Origin: Methylophilaceae bacterium | GTDB lineage: Bacteria > Pseudomonadota > Gammaproteobacteria > Burkholderiales > Methylophilaceae | Assembly: GCA_905339275.1 (NCBI GenBank) | Contig: CAJPFK010000001.1 | Coordinates: 992,001-1,056,000, forward strand | Direction of reading: 5' to 3' | Length of the DNA stretch: 64,000 bases | The notes under the pieces: generated by a model | Told to the model about the DNA's origin: nothing | Seen by the model: only the letters and a program-made list of their open reading frames with translations | Database searches by the model: none | Shown here: positions 1 through 9,410 of the stretch, one piece after another | Numbering within the stretch: the stretch's first letter is position 1 | Layout of the letters: each line of letters begins with the position of its first letter | Position numbers and translations under genes: made by a program

Positions 1-1750
1 GATTGCCGCCACGGGCACTGTCGCGGCGCTGGGCAGTCTCAGATTTGCTCGTTTCCTTCCCGTCTCCTGACTTGCCGAACCAGCCAAGGATGCGGCTGAT
101 AATGCCGGGCGCCTTTTCCTTGACGGCAGGCCTGGAAGTCGGGGCAGGCGATGCTGGCGTGATGCCTTTGACTGCTGCCTCAACCCGGACAGGCTTGGGT
201 TCGTTGGCGGCAGTCGTCGCTTCTTCTTCGGTCGGCAATTCCACCATTTCATAACTTGCACGGCTGGTTTCTTCGGTAACATCGTCGCTGCGAACGCGGA
301 CGATGCTGTAATTAGGGGTTTCCATGTGGATGTTGGGGATCAACACCACTTCCACGCCCATGCGTTGCTCGATCTTGTGGATATCTGCGCGCTTTTCGTT
401 CAACAGGAAGGTAGCGGCTTCGACAGGCAGTTGTACCTGGATAATGGCGCTGTTTTCCTTCATGGCTTCTTCCTGCGTGATGCGCAGGATATGCAGTGCA
501 GTGGATTCGATGCCGCGGATATGGCCGGTGCCATGGCAGCGCGGACAGGGGATATGATTCGATTCACCGAGGCTGGGGCGCAGGCGCTGGCGCGACAGTT
601 CCAGCAGGCCGAAGCGGGAAATCTTGCCGGTCTGGACGCGAGCCCTGTCGTAGTGCAGGGCATCGCGCAAGCGATTTTCCACTTCACGCTGGTTGCGCTG
701 GCTTTCCATGTCGATGAAGTCGATCACCACCAAACCGCCCAGATCGCGCAAACGTAACTGGCGCGCTACTTCTTCAGCAGCTTCAAGGTTGGTGTTGAAA
801 GCAGTCTGCTCAATGTCCGCACCCTTGGTCGAGCGGCCGGAATTGACGTCGATGGAAACCAGCGCTTCAGTGTGGTCGATGACGATAGCGCCGCCCGAGG
901 GCAGGCGCACTTCACGGGCAAACGCGGTTTCGATCTGGTGTTCGATCTGGAAGCGGGAGAAAAGCGGGATTTCATCCTGGTAAAGCTTCACGCGGGCCAC
1001 GTTGCCTGGCATGACGTGATTCATGAACTGGACGGCTTGCTCATGAATGTCCGGCGTATCGATCAGTATTTCGCCGATATCAGGCTGGAAGTAATCGCGA
1101 ATGGCGCGGATGACCAGGCTGCCTTCCTGATAGATCAGGAAAGCGCCGCTTTGTATCGTCGAGGCGCCTTCAATCGCAGTCCACAGTTGCAGCAGGTAGT
1201 TCAGGTCCCACTGCAGTTCTTCCAGGGTACGGCCGATGCCGGCGGTACGGGCAATGATGCTCATGCCGTTAGGCACTTCCAGTTGCGCCATGGTATCGCG
1301 CAATTCGTTGCGGTCTTCTCCTTCGATACGGCGTGAAACGCCACCGCCGCGAGGATTGTTGGGCATCAGGACCAGATAGCGGCCAGCCAGGGAAATAAAT
1401 GTCGTCAGTGCGGCACCCTTGTTGCCGCGTTCGTCCTTGTCGACCTGGACAATGAGTTCCTGGCCTTCTTTCAGGACATCCTGGATTCGTGCGCGGCCGC
1501 CATCAGCATCGTTCAGGAAATAACTGCGGGCGACTTCCTTGAATGGCAGAAAACCATGACGGTCCGTGCCGTAATTGACGAAAGCGGCTTCGAGCGAAGG
1601 TTCGATGCGGGTAATGACGCCTTTGTAAATGTTGCTTTTACGTTGTTCCTTACCGGCGGTTTCGATATCGAGGTCGATGAGTTTTTGCCCATCGACAATG
1701 GCGACGCGCAATTCTTCCGATTGCGTCGCATTGAATAACATGCGTTTCAT
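1..1750 (-). CDS. rne: Ribonuclease E, N-terminal part (C-terminus beyond window)
   Basis: Endoribonuclease that starts mRNA decay and processes rRNA and tRNA precursors. About 583 residues are visible. An S1 RNA-binding domain (about 36-120) is followed by the RNase E/G catalytic core with the two metal-binding Asp contexts SIDVNSGR and VVIDFIDM and the zinc-link CPRCHGTG near residue 403, the same place as in the E. coli enzyme. The start (ATG at 1748-1750, MKRMLFN) follows a GGGAG box and matches family N-termini. After about residue 490 the chain becomes low-complexity (Pro, Ala, Lys rich), as expected for the scaffold half, and is cut by the window edge. It is divergent from rluC, with a leader of up to 600 nt. 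Confidence 0.97.
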   Translation of the reverse strand, partial: MKRMLFNATQSEELRVAIVDGQKLIDLDIETAGKEQRKSNIYKGVITRIEPSLEAAFVNYGTDRHGFLPFKEVARSYFLNDADGGRARIQDVLKEGQELIVQVDKDERGNKGAALTTFISLAGRYLVLMPNNPRGGGVSRRIEGEDRNELRDTMAQLEVPNGMSIIARTAGIGRTLEELQWDLNYLLQLWTAIEGASTIQSGAFLIYQEGSLVIRAIRDYFQPDIGEILIDTPDIHEQAVQFMNHVMPGNVARVKLYQDEIPLFSRFQIEHQIETAFAREVRLPSGGAIVIDHTEALVSIDVNSGRSTKGADIEQTAFNTNLEAAEEVARQLRLRDLGGLVVIDFIDMESQRNQREVENRLRDALHYDRARVQTGKISRFGLLELSRQRLRPSLGESNHIPCPRCHGTGHIRGIESTALHILRITQEEAMKENSAIIQVQLPVEAATFLLNEKRADIHKIEQRMGVEVVLIPNIHMETPNYSIVRVRSDDVTEETSRASYEMVELPTEEEATTAANEPKPVRVEAAVKGITPASPAPTSRPAVKEKAPGIISRILGWFGKSGDGKETSKSETAQRRDSARGGN

Positions 1751-2349
1751 TCTGTGACTCCCGCGCTCCTGGCGGGCGAGTGAGGGTGCCTGACTTCGGC
1801 AAGTGAGAATTGCTGGGGCCCGATTGAGTGAATCAGGATTTAAATTTTAAGCGCTCAACCTGTTTGCAGGAGGAACGCAAGTTAGCACGAGCAGAGGCGT
1901 GTACAAACGGTACACGCGCAGAAGCGCTTTTTGACTAACACATGGCCATTTCAAGGCCGATTTCCGCGATTTCGGACACACTCACATAGTGAGGTCGCTG
2001 GAAAATATCTGATATCGATGTGCGCTATCAGATTGAATTAGTTAACGAAAAGTCTCGTAAACGATAAGTGGTTAATCTTTATGCGTTGGTTCTGTTTAAA
2101 ACTGTAACTCGGCTAAGCCGACAATATCGGCTAAAATTCTATGTTTCCAGCTAACTCTTACCGCGCATTGCATCGGCAACATCATCTGCGGTGACTAGAG
2201 CGCAATAAATTTGTGACAAATTCGCTACTTGTTTTTAATTGGCGAGCGAGTTAACCAAGGTATTTGTTGTTGCAATTAAGGTATTCTCGAATAAGCGCTT
2301 AGCGCATTTAGTTCGAAATTTTTTCAAATGCAGACGTAGTATAGGCGAG
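1751..2349. promoter_or_regulatory. rne-rluC intergenic region (about 600 bp)
   Basis: No coding sequence is convincing here. The span must carry divergent promoters for rne (minus) and rluC (plus). It contains one clear inverted repeat (1897-1917), about 150 nt upstream of the rne start, and an AT-rich middle section (about 2030-2160). Long leaders upstream of rne are known in enterobacteria, where RNase E autoregulates through 5' UTR hairpins. Whether the same holds here is inference. An in-frame TTG at 2239 would extend rluC, but the extra residues do not resemble RluC. Confidence 0.5.
1897..1917 (-). promoter_or_regulatory. Perfect stem-loop in the rne leader
   Basis: An 8-bp perfect inverted repeat, GCGTGTAC / GTACACGC, is separated by a 5-nt loop (1905-1909). 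On the rne (minus) strand it lies about 147 nt upstream of the start codon. It has no T-run, so it is not a terminator. It could be an RNA hairpin sensed by RNase E, or a DNA operator. Confidence 0.45.
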
Positions 2350-3345
2350 ATGACCAATTTAAGCAAAGCAAGTCAGCAACTTGCGGATAAGAATTACAGT
2401 GTAACGATGCAGACGGTCGGTGAAGACAGCGCCGGGCAACGCGTCGATAACTTCCTCGCAAAAACTCTCAAGGGTGTGCCTAAAAGCCATATATACCGCA
2501 TATTGCGCAGCGGCGAAGTACGGGTTAACAGCAAGCGCATAGATGCCAGTTACAAATTGCTGTTGGATGACGTGGTGCGCATTCCGCCTGTTCGCATGGC
2601 CGACAGGCAGTCGGTCCCGGGTGCTCAGGCCGTTACGCCGCCGCGTTTCGGGAAACACATCATTTTTGAAGATGAGGCGCTGCTGGTCATCGACAAGCCT
2701 GCCGGATTTGCAGTGCATGGCGGCAGCGGCATCAGCCGCGGCGTGATCGAGCAACTGCGCCTGGAAAGACCGCAGGCCAAATTCCTGGAACTTGTGCATC
2801 GCCTGGACCGCGAAACATCGGGTGTGTTGATGCTGGCGAAAAAACGTGCCGCACTTGTGCAATTACATGATGCCATCAGGAACAACCAGACCGACAAGCG
2901 TTACCTCATGCTGGTACATGGCAACTGGACCGAAAAAAAGAAACGCGTCAACCTGCCGTTGCATAAGTATGTGCTGCCCAGCGGGGAACGCAGGGTCTCC
3001 GTACAGGAAGACGGGCAGGCGTCGGAAACCGTATTCTTTCTGCGTAAAAGCTATGGTGAATTCAGCCTGCTGGAAGCGCAACTGGTTACCGGGCGCACGC
3101 ATCAACTGCGCGTGCAGCTTGCACATCTGGGCTTCCCGATTGCCGGGGATGACAAGTATGGTGATTTCAGCGTCAACAGGGCCATGCAAAAGCGCGGCCT
3201 GAAACGCATGTTCCTGCATTCCGCCGAGACGAGCCTGCGGCATCCGCTTTCCGGTGAAAAGCTGAAGCTGATTGCGCCTTTGCCTGCCGAGCTGGAAAAA
3301 TTTCTACAGCAACTGGAATCAAAGATCCATGCCCAGACAGTTTGA
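2350..3345 (+). CDS. rluC: 23S rRNA pseudouridine synthase RluC
   Basis: Converts three uridines of 23S rRNA (955, 2504 and 2580 in E. coli) to pseudouridine. The 331 residues hold an S4 RNA-binding domain (about 20-80, including KGVPKSHIYRILRSGEVRVN) and a RluA-family catalytic domain with the signature HRLDRETSGV, whose Asp near residue 154 is catalytic. The ATG at 2350 is chosen because it leaves an N-terminal arm of family length. An in-frame TTG at 2239 adds 37 residues without similarity, and ATG 2407 would leave only a few residues before the S4 domain. The next gene starts inside its 3' end (17-nt overlap), so the two are probably co-transcribed. Confidence 0.94.
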   Translation: MTNLSKASQQLADKNYSVTMQTVGEDSAGQRVDNFLAKTLKGVPKSHIYRILRSGEVRVNSKRIDASYKLLLDDVVRIPPVRMADRQSVPGAQAVTPPRFGKHIIFEDEALLVIDKPAGFAVHGGSGISRGVIEQLRLERPQAKFLELVHRLDRETSGVLMLAKKRAALVQLHDAIRNNQTDKRYLMLVHGNWTEKKKRVNLPLHKYVLPSGERRVSVQEDGQASETVFFLRKSYGEFSLLEAQLVTGRTHQLRVQLAHLGFPIAGDDKYGDFSVNRAMQKRGLKRMFLHSAETSLRHPLSGEKLKLIAPLPAELEKFLQQLESKIHAQTV

Positions 3346-3985
3346 CCTGATCGTATTCGACTGGGACGGTACGCTTGCCAATTCCACGCAAATGATCGTG
3401 GACTGCATGCGGGAAGCCAGCGCCGACGCGGGACTGCCTGTGCCGGAACCTTCTGCGGCAAGCCACATCATAGGTTTGGGGCTGGTTGAGGCGGTCAACA
3501 TGCTGTTCGGTGAATTGAACGACACGCAATTTCGGCAACTGGTCGCGCGCTATCGTTATCATTACCACGCCAGGGACGAGGATACCCCGTTATTCGAGGG
3601 CGTGGCCGAGGCAGTGGAGAGCCTGGAGCGATCCGGTTTTATGCTGGCCGTCGCAACCGGCAAAGGCAGGAATGGACTGAATAAATCGCTGCAACGCAGC
3701 GGCCTCGCCAAGTACATGCATGCAACCCGATGCGTCGATGAGTGTCATTCCAAACCGCATCCGCAAATGCTGCTGGAACTGATGGATGAACTGGGCACGG
3801 AACCGGAGCACACATTGATGGTAGGCGACACCAGCTTTGACCTGCAGATGGCAAGCAATGCGAAGGTGGCGAGCCTGGCGGTGACTTATGGCGCACATCC
3901 CGAAGCCGAGTTGAGAAAGCACGAACCGCTTGCCTGCTTCGACCGCTTCGAAGCGCTCAATCGGTGGCTGGTTGAACATGCCTGA
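3329..3985 (+). CDS. HAD-superfamily phosphatase (Gph-like)
   Basis: Haloacid dehalogenase family hydrolase of 218 residues that probably removes phosphate from a small metabolite. Motif I is DWDGT (Asp nucleophile near residue 11), motif II is VATGKG, and motif III/IV is the Lys context SKPHP plus MVGDTSFD. The cap inserted after motif I places it in subfamily IA, with phosphoglycolate phosphatases. The start at ATG 3329 (MPRQFDLIVFDWDGT) overlaps the rluC end. In many betaproteobacteria this gene follows rluC. The exact substrate cannot be read from sequence. Confidence 0.85.
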   Translation: MPRQFDLIVFDWDGTLANSTQMIVDCMREASADAGLPVPEPSAASHIIGLGLVEAVNMLFGELNDTQFRQLVARYRYHYHARDEDTPLFEGVAEAVESLERSGFMLAVATGKGRNGLNKSLQRSGLAKYMHATRCVDECHSKPHPQMLLELMDELGTEPEHTLMVGDTSFDLQMASNAKVASLAVTYGAHPEAELRKHEPLACFDRFEALNRWLVEHA

Positions 3986-4334
3986 TCGCATGCGCGTCAT
4001 CTGCCGCAGCGAGGATTTGCAAGAACGCGGCCCCGGTGTGCGTTTTGATTTGCCGGAACTGGGCGAACGTGTCACGGGCTTTGCCGTGCGCTACAATGGC
4101 TTGCCTCGGGCTTACGTCAATCGTTGCGCGCATGTGCCGGTGGAACTGGATTGGAATGAGGGTGATTTTTTTAACGTCGCTCGGGATTACCTGATCTGCG
4201 CAACGCATGGCGCGCATTACCAGCCGGAAACCGGCTATTGTGTAATGGGTCCATGCAAAGGCAAGGGATTGGTAAAAATCGCGGTGTTTGAATGCGATAA
4301 TGAAATTATGATTCAACTGGACTCAATTAGTTAA
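3978..4334 (+). CDS. Rieske [2Fe-2S] ferredoxin-like protein
   Basis: Small soluble protein of 118 residues with one Rieske domain. The cluster ligands are visible as CAH near residue 46 and CATH near residue 74 (C-x-H and C-x2-H). It probably transfers electrons to an unidentified partner; no oxygenase subunit is nearby. Its ATG (3978) overlaps the end of the HAD gene by 8 nt, so translation is likely coupled. The HAD-Rieske-sppA order is conserved in betaproteobacteria, but the role of the Rieske protein there is not established. Confidence 0.85.
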   Translation: MPDRMRVICRSEDLQERGPGVRFDLPELGERVTGFAVRYNGLPRAYVNRCAHVPVELDWNEGDFFNVARDYLICATHGAHYQPETGYCVMGPCKGKGLVKIAVFECDNEIMIQLDSIS

Positions 4335-4347
4335 TAAGGTTTTCACC

Positions 4348-5289
4348 ATGTCTGATTTATCACAGAACGACCCGAACTGGGAGCGCAAAACGATAGAGAA
4401 ACTGGCTTTCTCTGCAATAAAAGAACAGCGCCGAGCCCGCTTGTGGGGCATATTTTTCAAGTCACTTACTTTTATCTACCTGTTCTTGCTGCTGTTTATC
4501 GCTATGGACTGGATAGGCAAGGGTGCCGGACCGGTATCCGACCATACCGCCCTGATCGATATTCAAGGCGTGATCGGCAGCGGCGATGAAGTCAATGCCG
4601 ATGGCGTGATTTCCAGCCTGCAATCCGCGTTCGAGAACAAGCGCACCAAGGGCGTGATACTGCGCATCAACAGTCCGGGCGGCAGTCCGGTGCAATCGGG
4701 CCTGATTAACGATGAAATCAAGCGCTTGCGCAAACTTCACCCGCAAACGCCGGTTTATGCCGTGGTTGAGGATATCTGCGCTTCCGGCGGCTACTATATC
4801 GCTGCTGCTGCGGACAGGATTTATGTCGACAAGGCCAGCATTGTCGGTTCGATCGGCGTCCTGATGGATGGTTTCGGGTTTACCGGCACGATGGAAAAGC
4901 TGGGGGTCGAGCGCAGGTTGCTGACAGCGGGCGAGAACAAGGCGATTCTTGATCCGTTTTCCCCTCCCAATCCCAAGCATCAGGAGTTTGCGCAATCCAT
5001 GCTGAATGAAGTACACCAGCAATTCATTGCCATCGTTCGCGAAGGCCGGGGTAAGCGGCTGAAAGAAACGCCGGAAACATTCAGCGGCCTGTTCTGGAGC
5101 GGTGAAGCCAGCATCAGGATGGGCCTGGCCGATGCGCTGGGCAGTTCGGAATATGTAGCACGCGAGGTAATCAAACAGGAAAAAATTGTTGATTTCACCA
5201 CCCGTGAAGATTTCGCATCCCGTTTTGCCAAGCGCCTGGGCGCTACCATGGCGAATCACATTTCTTTCGGTGGTTTCCGCTTGCAGTAG
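4348..5289 (+). CDS. sppA: Signal peptide peptidase SppA, short form (family S49)
   Basis: Membrane-anchored serine protease that degrades leftover signal peptides. The 313 residues include an N-terminal transmembrane segment (about 36-55, IFFKSLTFIYLFLLLF), then the ClpP-like fold with the nucleophile in CASGGYY (about 149-155) and the Lys of the Ser/Lys dyad in AGENKAILDPF (about 201). This is the half-length bacterial form, not the 67-kDa duplicated E. coli form. An AAGG ribosome binding site precedes ATG 4348. It is the last gene of the rluC operon and is followed by a strong terminator. Confidence 0.93.
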   Translation: MSDLSQNDPNWERKTIEKLAFSAIKEQRRARLWGIFFKSLTFIYLFLLLFIAMDWIGKGAGPVSDHTALIDIQGVIGSGDEVNADGVISSLQSAFENKRTKGVILRINSPGGSPVQSGLINDEIKRLRKLHPQTPVYAVVEDICASGGYYIAAAADRIYVDKASIVGSIGVLMDGFGFTGTMEKLGVERRLLTAGENKAILDPFSPPNPKHQEFAQSMLNEVHQQFIAIVREGRGKRLKETPETFSGLFWSGEASIRMGLADALGSSEYVAREVIKQEKIVDFTTREDFASRFAKRLGATMANHISFGGFRLQ

Positions 5290-5310
5290 AATAATGAACG
5301 CTGAATGAAC

Positions 5311-5346
5311 AAAAGCCCCTGGTTGATTACTCAACCAGGGGCTTTT
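5311..5346. terminator. Bidirectional rho-independent terminator between sppA and pgi
   Basis: A perfect 16-bp inverted repeat (5311-5326 with 5331-5346) around a 4-nt loop, with A/T tracts on both sides. It serves the plus-strand sppA transcript and the minus-strand pgi transcript, which converge here. Confidence 0.93.
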
Positions 5347-5373
5347 TTAATGGTGCTGCTTAGAATTGTCGCT

Positions 5374-7023
5374 CTAGTGCGATTTGACGTAATTAATCAA
5401 ACCGTTTGTAGAGCAGTCGTGATCGTTTGCGCCATTGCCCGCGAGCAATTGCGGCAGGATGCCTTGCGCCAGCTGTTTGCCGAACTCCACTCCCCATTGG
5501 TCGAATGAGTTGATGTGCCAGATGATGCCTTGAACGAAAATCTTGTGCTCATACAATGCAATCAGCTTGCCCAGGGTTCTCGGCGTCAGTTTATCGAACA
5601 GGATGCTGTTGGTCGGGCGGTTGCCGCCAAACACGCGGTGCGGCAGCAGGGCGCGAATTTCTTCGTCGCTTACGCCGAGGGACTCCAGCTCGTGCTTGAC
5701 CTCAAGCGCAGTCTTGCCCTGCATCAGGGCCTTGGTCTGGGCAAACATGTTGGCCAGCAGAATCTTGTGGTGCTCATTGCCATTCTTGCCGACAGCGTAG
5801 TGACTATGGATAGGCATCAGGAAGTCGCATGGAATCAGCTTGTTACCCTGGTGAATCAACTGGTAGAACGCATGCTGGCCATTGGTGCCGACTTCGCCCC
5901 AGATAATGGGACCGCTGCTGTAGTTGATCTTTTTGCCGTCGCGGTCGACAAACTTGCCGTTGCTTTCCATGTCCGCCTGCTGCAAATAGGCGGTAAAGCG
6001 CGACAGTCCCTGATCGTAAGGCAGGATGGCGTGCGTTTCGGTATTGAAGAAATTGTTGTACCAGACCCCGATCAACCCCATGATGACCGGCATATTCTGC
6101 TCCAGGGGCGTGCTGCGGAAATGCTGGTCCATTTCATGCCCGCCTGCGAGCATTTCCTCGAAATTATCCATGCCGATATGGAGCGCAATCGAGAGGCCTA
6201 TGGCTGACCACAGCGAATAGCGGCCGCCGACCCAATCCCAGAACTCGAACATGTTGGCGGTATCGATACCGAACTCGCTGACCGCCTTGGCGTTGGTGGA
6301 CAGGGCAACGAAATGCTTGGCGATATCGGCAGGATTGGTCGTGCTCTGCATGAACCAGTCGCGTGCGGAGCGCGCATTGGTCATGGTTTCCTGGGTAGTG
6401 AACGTCTTGGATGCCACGATGAACAGCGTGGTTTCAGGGTGGCAGTGTTCGAGCGCCTTGGCCAGGTGCGCGCCATCGATATTGGCGACGAAATGCGCAT
6501 TCAGGTCCGCACTGGCGTAGGGTTTCAGGGCGGTGCAGGCCATCAATGGCCCGAGATCGGAGCCGCCGATGCCGATATTCACGATATCCGTGATTTTTTT
6601 GCCGGTGAATCCTTTCCAACGGCCGTCGCGCACGCGTTCGCTGAAGTCTCGCATTTGGGCCAGGACACGATTCACGTCGGGCATGACATCCTTGCCGTCA
6701 ACGTAAACCGGCGTATTGCTGCGATTGCGCAAGGCGGTATGCAGCACGGCACGGTGCTCGGAAAAATTGATTTTCTCTCCGGTAAACATGCGTTCGCGCA
6801 TGTCTTCCAGCTTCATCTGGCGAGCAAGCTGGAATAGCAGCGACATGGTCTTGTCGGTAATGCGGTTCTTGGAATAGTCGAGCAACAAGTCGCCATGCTG
6901 GATCGAGTATTTCTGGAAGCGGTCGGGCTCCTGGTTAAACAAATCCCGCATATGGAGCGGGAATACTTCTTTCTGATGTTCGGCGAGTTCTTGCCAGATG
7001 GGGAAATTTGTTGGATTTGTCAT
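5374..7023 (-). CDS. pgi: Glucose-6-phosphate isomerase
   Basis: Interconverts glucose 6-phosphate and fructose 6-phosphate in the cytoplasm. The 549 residues match the usual E. coli-type length. Family signatures are clear: [10 protein letters not shown] in the N-terminal SIS domain, [12 protein letters not shown], and [14 protein letters not shown] with the catalytic Glu. It starts at ATG 7021-7023. It lies downstream of glgB on the same strand with a 43-bp gap. Together with the glycogen genes this suggests a carbon-storage locus that feeds hexose phosphates in and out of glycogen. Confidence 0.97.
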   Translation of the reverse strand: MTNPTNFPIWQELAEHQKEVFPLHMRDLFNQEPDRFQKYSIQHGDLLLDYSKNRITDKTMSLLFQLARQMKLEDMRERMFTGEKINFSEHRAVLHTALRNRSNTPVYVDGKDVMPDVNRVLAQMRDFSERVRDGRWKGFTGKKITDIVNIGIGGSDLGPLMACTALKPYASADLNAHFVANIDGAHLAKALEHCHPETTLFIVASKTFTTQETMTNARSARDWFMQSTTNPADIAKHFVALSTNAKAVSEFGIDTANMFEFWDWVGGRYSLWSAIGLSIALHIGMDNFEEMLAGGHEMDQHFRSTPLEQNMPVIMGLIGVWYNNFFNTETHAILPYDQGLSRFTAYLQQADMESNGKFVDRDGKKINYSSGPIIWGEVGTNGQHAFYQLIHQGNKLIPCDFLMPIHSHYAVGKNGNEHHKILLANMFAQTKALMQGKTALEVKHELESLGVSDEEIRALLPHRVFGGNRPTNSILFDKLTPRTLGKLIALYEHKIFVQGIIWHINSFDQWGVEFGKQLAQGILPQLLAGNGANDHDCSTNGLINYVKSH

Positions 7024-7066
7024 TGATGTGTCGGAATCTGGTTAGTTAGTCAACTGAGTATCAATT

Positions 7067-9241
7067 CTATTTTAGCTGAAGTATCACACCAGCTAAAGGC
7101 GGTAGTGTGACAATAATTGATTGCGGGTGGTGCATCCAGGGCGTCGGTTCGGTATAAACACCGGCTCCGTTGCCCTGGTTGCTGCCGCCGTAACAGGCTG
7201 CATCGCTGTTGAATATTTCCGCGTAATAACCTGCTGCGGGAACTCCGAGACGATAGCCTTCCCGCACGACCGGCGTGAAGTTGAGAATCACGAGTACAAA
7301 GCTGCCGTCGCTGCTGCGACGGCAGTAGCTGATCACGGATTGGTCTGCATCGTAACAGTCGACCCATTCAAAACCGTGCTGTTCAAAATCAAGCTCGTTG
7401 AGCGCGGGCGTATTTTTGTATAGATGATTCAGATCCTTGCTCGCAAGCTGGACGCCTTTGTGCCAGTCGGTATTGAGCAGGTGCCAGTCCAGGCTGGCAT
7501 TGACGTTCCATTCGCGGCCCTGGCCGAATTCATTACCCATGAAATTGAGCTTTTTGCCTGGCGTCGTCATCTGGTAAGTCAGCAGCAGGCGCAGGTTGGC
7601 GAATTTTTGCCAGGTATCCCCAGGCATCTTGTCGAGCAGGGAGCGTTTGCCATGCACGACTTCGTCATGCGAGAAGGGCAGTACGAAATTCTCGCTGTAG
7701 GCATACAACTGGCCGAAGGTCAGTTTGTCGTGATGATAGCGGCGATGCACCGGGTTTTCTTCAATGTATGAAAGCGTGTCGTTCATCCAGCCCATGTTCC
7801 ATTTCATGGAAAAGCCGAGGCCGCCCAGGTAGACCGGCCTGGAAATCATCGGCCAGGCCGTCGATTCTTCCGCAATCGTCAGCGCACCCGGAAAATCCTC
7901 ATGTACCATGACATTGAGCTGCTTGAGGAATTCGATGGCGTCCAGGTTTTCGCGGCCGCCGTACTGATTCGGCAGCCATTCGCCATGCTTGCGGGCATAG
8001 TCGAGGTAAAGCATGGAGGCTACCGCATCGACGCGCAGGCCGTCGATGTGAAACTCTCCCAGCCAGTAATGCGCATTGGCCAGCAGGAAATTACGTACTT
8101 CATTACGTCCGTAGTTGAAGACATAGGTGCCCCATTCCTGGTGCTCGCCCAGTCTCGGGTCTTCGTGCTCATAAAGCGCGGTGCCGTCAAAGCGGGCCAG
8201 TGCCCAGTCATCTTTCGGGAAGTGCCCCGGTACCCAGTCCAGGATCACGCCGATGTCCGCCTGATGGCAGCTATCGACGAAAAAGCGCAGGTCGTCCGGT
8301 GTTCCGAAGCGGTTGGTGACCCCGAAGTAGCCGGTGGTCTGATAACCCCACGATTCGTTGAGCGGATGTTCCGAGACGGGCAGAAGCTCGATGTGCGTAT
8401 AGCCCATTTCTTTGACGTACGGGATCAGTTCGGCCGCGAGTTCCCGGTAATTGAGGAAGTAACCCTGGCTGTTTCGTTTCCAGGAGCCGAGATGGACTTC
8501 ATAGCAATTGAAAGGGGCGTGCAGCCAGTCGGCAGTAATGCGCTTTTCCAGCCAGCGGCGGTCCTGCCAGGTATGTTGCGTGCGGGAGGTTACCTTGGAT
8601 GCTGTTCCCGGGCGCTGTTCAAAGCTGAAGCCGTACGGGTCGGTTTTAATGTGGATGTTGCCGGTGTGGCGATTGCGTATCTCGAACTTGTAGAGGTCGC
8701 CTATGCCCAGATTCGGGATGAATATGTCCCAGACGCCGCTGGAACCGTTGGCTCGCATGGGATGCACGCGGCCGTCCCACTGGTTGAAATTGCCGATCAC
8801 GCTGACACGCTCCGCGTTCGGTGCCCAGACGGTAAAGCGCACGCCGTTGATGCCGAATTGCTCCGTCAGTTGCGCACCCATCGTCTTGTATGCTTCCAGC
8901 AACCGGCCTTGTCCGAAGAGATAGAGTTCATCGCTGGATAAACTCGGTGGGAAAGTGTAGGGGTCGTGCTGCTCGTAACCTGAATTGCCTGCTTCTATAC
9001 GCAGCAGGCAAGGGCGGTCCAGTGTGCTGGTGCCGTGCCATTCGAAAATCCCATTGCCGTGGCGGCGGGTCAGCGGGTCCCAGCCTTGTGCGGTTTTCAG
9101 CCATACGCGATCGGCATAAGGCTGGAAAGTGCGAAACACCTGGTTGCCACTCTCCCCATGCAGGCCCAGGTAGGCAAAAGGGTCGTGGTGTCTGGCGTCC
9201 AGAATGAGTTGCTGTTGGATATCTTGTTCAGGCTTGGCCAA
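7067..9241 (-). CDS. glgB: 1,4-alpha-glucan branching enzyme GlgB
   Basis: Makes the alpha-1,6 branches of glycogen. The 724 residues have an N-terminal CBM48/E-set region (about 20-210), a GH13 barrel and a C-terminal beta domain. The catalytic residues fall at about Asp404 (GLRVDAVA), Glu457 (IAEEST) and Asp526 (FSHDEVVHG), essentially the E. coli positions. Translation appears to begin at TTG 9239-9241 with a weak GAGAA upstream; no in-frame ATG gives the full N-terminus. It is divergent from glgC, so the 169-bp gap holds both promoters. Confidence 0.96.
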   Translation of the reverse strand: MAKPEQDIQQQLILDARHHDPFAYLGLHGESGNQVFRTFQPYADRVWLKTAQGWDPLTRRHGNGIFEWHGTSTLDRPCLLRIEAGNSGYEQHDPYTFPPSLSSDELYLFGQGRLLEAYKTMGAQLTEQFGINGVRFTVWAPNAERVSVIGNFNQWDGRVHPMRANGSSGVWDIFIPNLGIGDLYKFEIRNRHTGNIHIKTDPYGFSFEQRPGTASKVTSRTQHTWQDRRWLEKRITADWLHAPFNCYEVHLGSWKRNSQGYFLNYRELAAELIPYVKEMGYTHIELLPVSEHPLNESWGYQTTGYFGVTNRFGTPDDLRFFVDSCHQADIGVILDWVPGHFPKDDWALARFDGTALYEHEDPRLGEHQEWGTYVFNYGRNEVRNFLLANAHYWLGEFHIDGLRVDAVASMLYLDYARKHGEWLPNQYGGRENLDAIEFLKQLNVMVHEDFPGALTIAEESTAWPMISRPVYLGGLGFSMKWNMGWMNDTLSYIEENPVHRRYHHDKLTFGQLYAYSENFVLPFSHDEVVHGKRSLLDKMPGDTWQKFANLRLLLTYQMTTPGKKLNFMGNEFGQGREWNVNASLDWHLLNTDWHKGVQLASKDLNHLYKNTPALNELDFEQHGFEWVDCYDADQSVISYCRRSSDGSFVLVILNFTPVVREGYRLGVPAAGYYAEIFNSDAACYGGSNQGNGAGVYTEPTPWMHHPQSIIVTLPPLAGVILQLK

Positions 9242-9311
9242 AGTTATTCTCGATAAAATATATTTGCATGACAGTCTGCAATTCTACTAGATTCCCGCCA
9301 ATTATCGTGCC

Positions 9312-9317
9312 TATAAT
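9312..9317 (+). promoter_or_regulatory. Probable -10 box of glgC
   Basis: A perfect TATAAT lies about 95 nt upstream of the glgC start. No good -35 box is found at 16-18 nt, so an activator may be needed. The predicted leader holds a 6-bp hairpin, AACAGC/GCTGTT (9345-9364). Confidence 0.4.
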
Positions 9318-9410
9318 GGCTCCAGAGCAGTAGATGAAGGCGAAAACAGCTTATTCCTGCTGTTCTTTTGGCGTGGACGAATGCCAAACTATAAATCAGG
9401 AGAGCTCAAA

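Noticed and set aside
2239-2349. TTG extension of rluC by 37 codons
   Set aside because: The added residues are unlike RluC and lack a ribosome binding site; ATG 2350 gives the normal N-terminal arm.
4462-5334. Long minus-strand open frame (290 codons) opposite sppA
   Set aside because: It crosses the terminator stem and opposes the clear S49 protease; shadow.
7901-8941. Long plus-strand open frame (346 codons) opposite glgB
   Set aside because: glgB on the minus strand has all GH13 motifs; the antisense frame has no recognisable domain.
9345-9364. Riboswitch or attenuator upstream of glgC
   Set aside because: Only a 6-bp hairpin with an 8-nt loop and no T-run; too weak to call.
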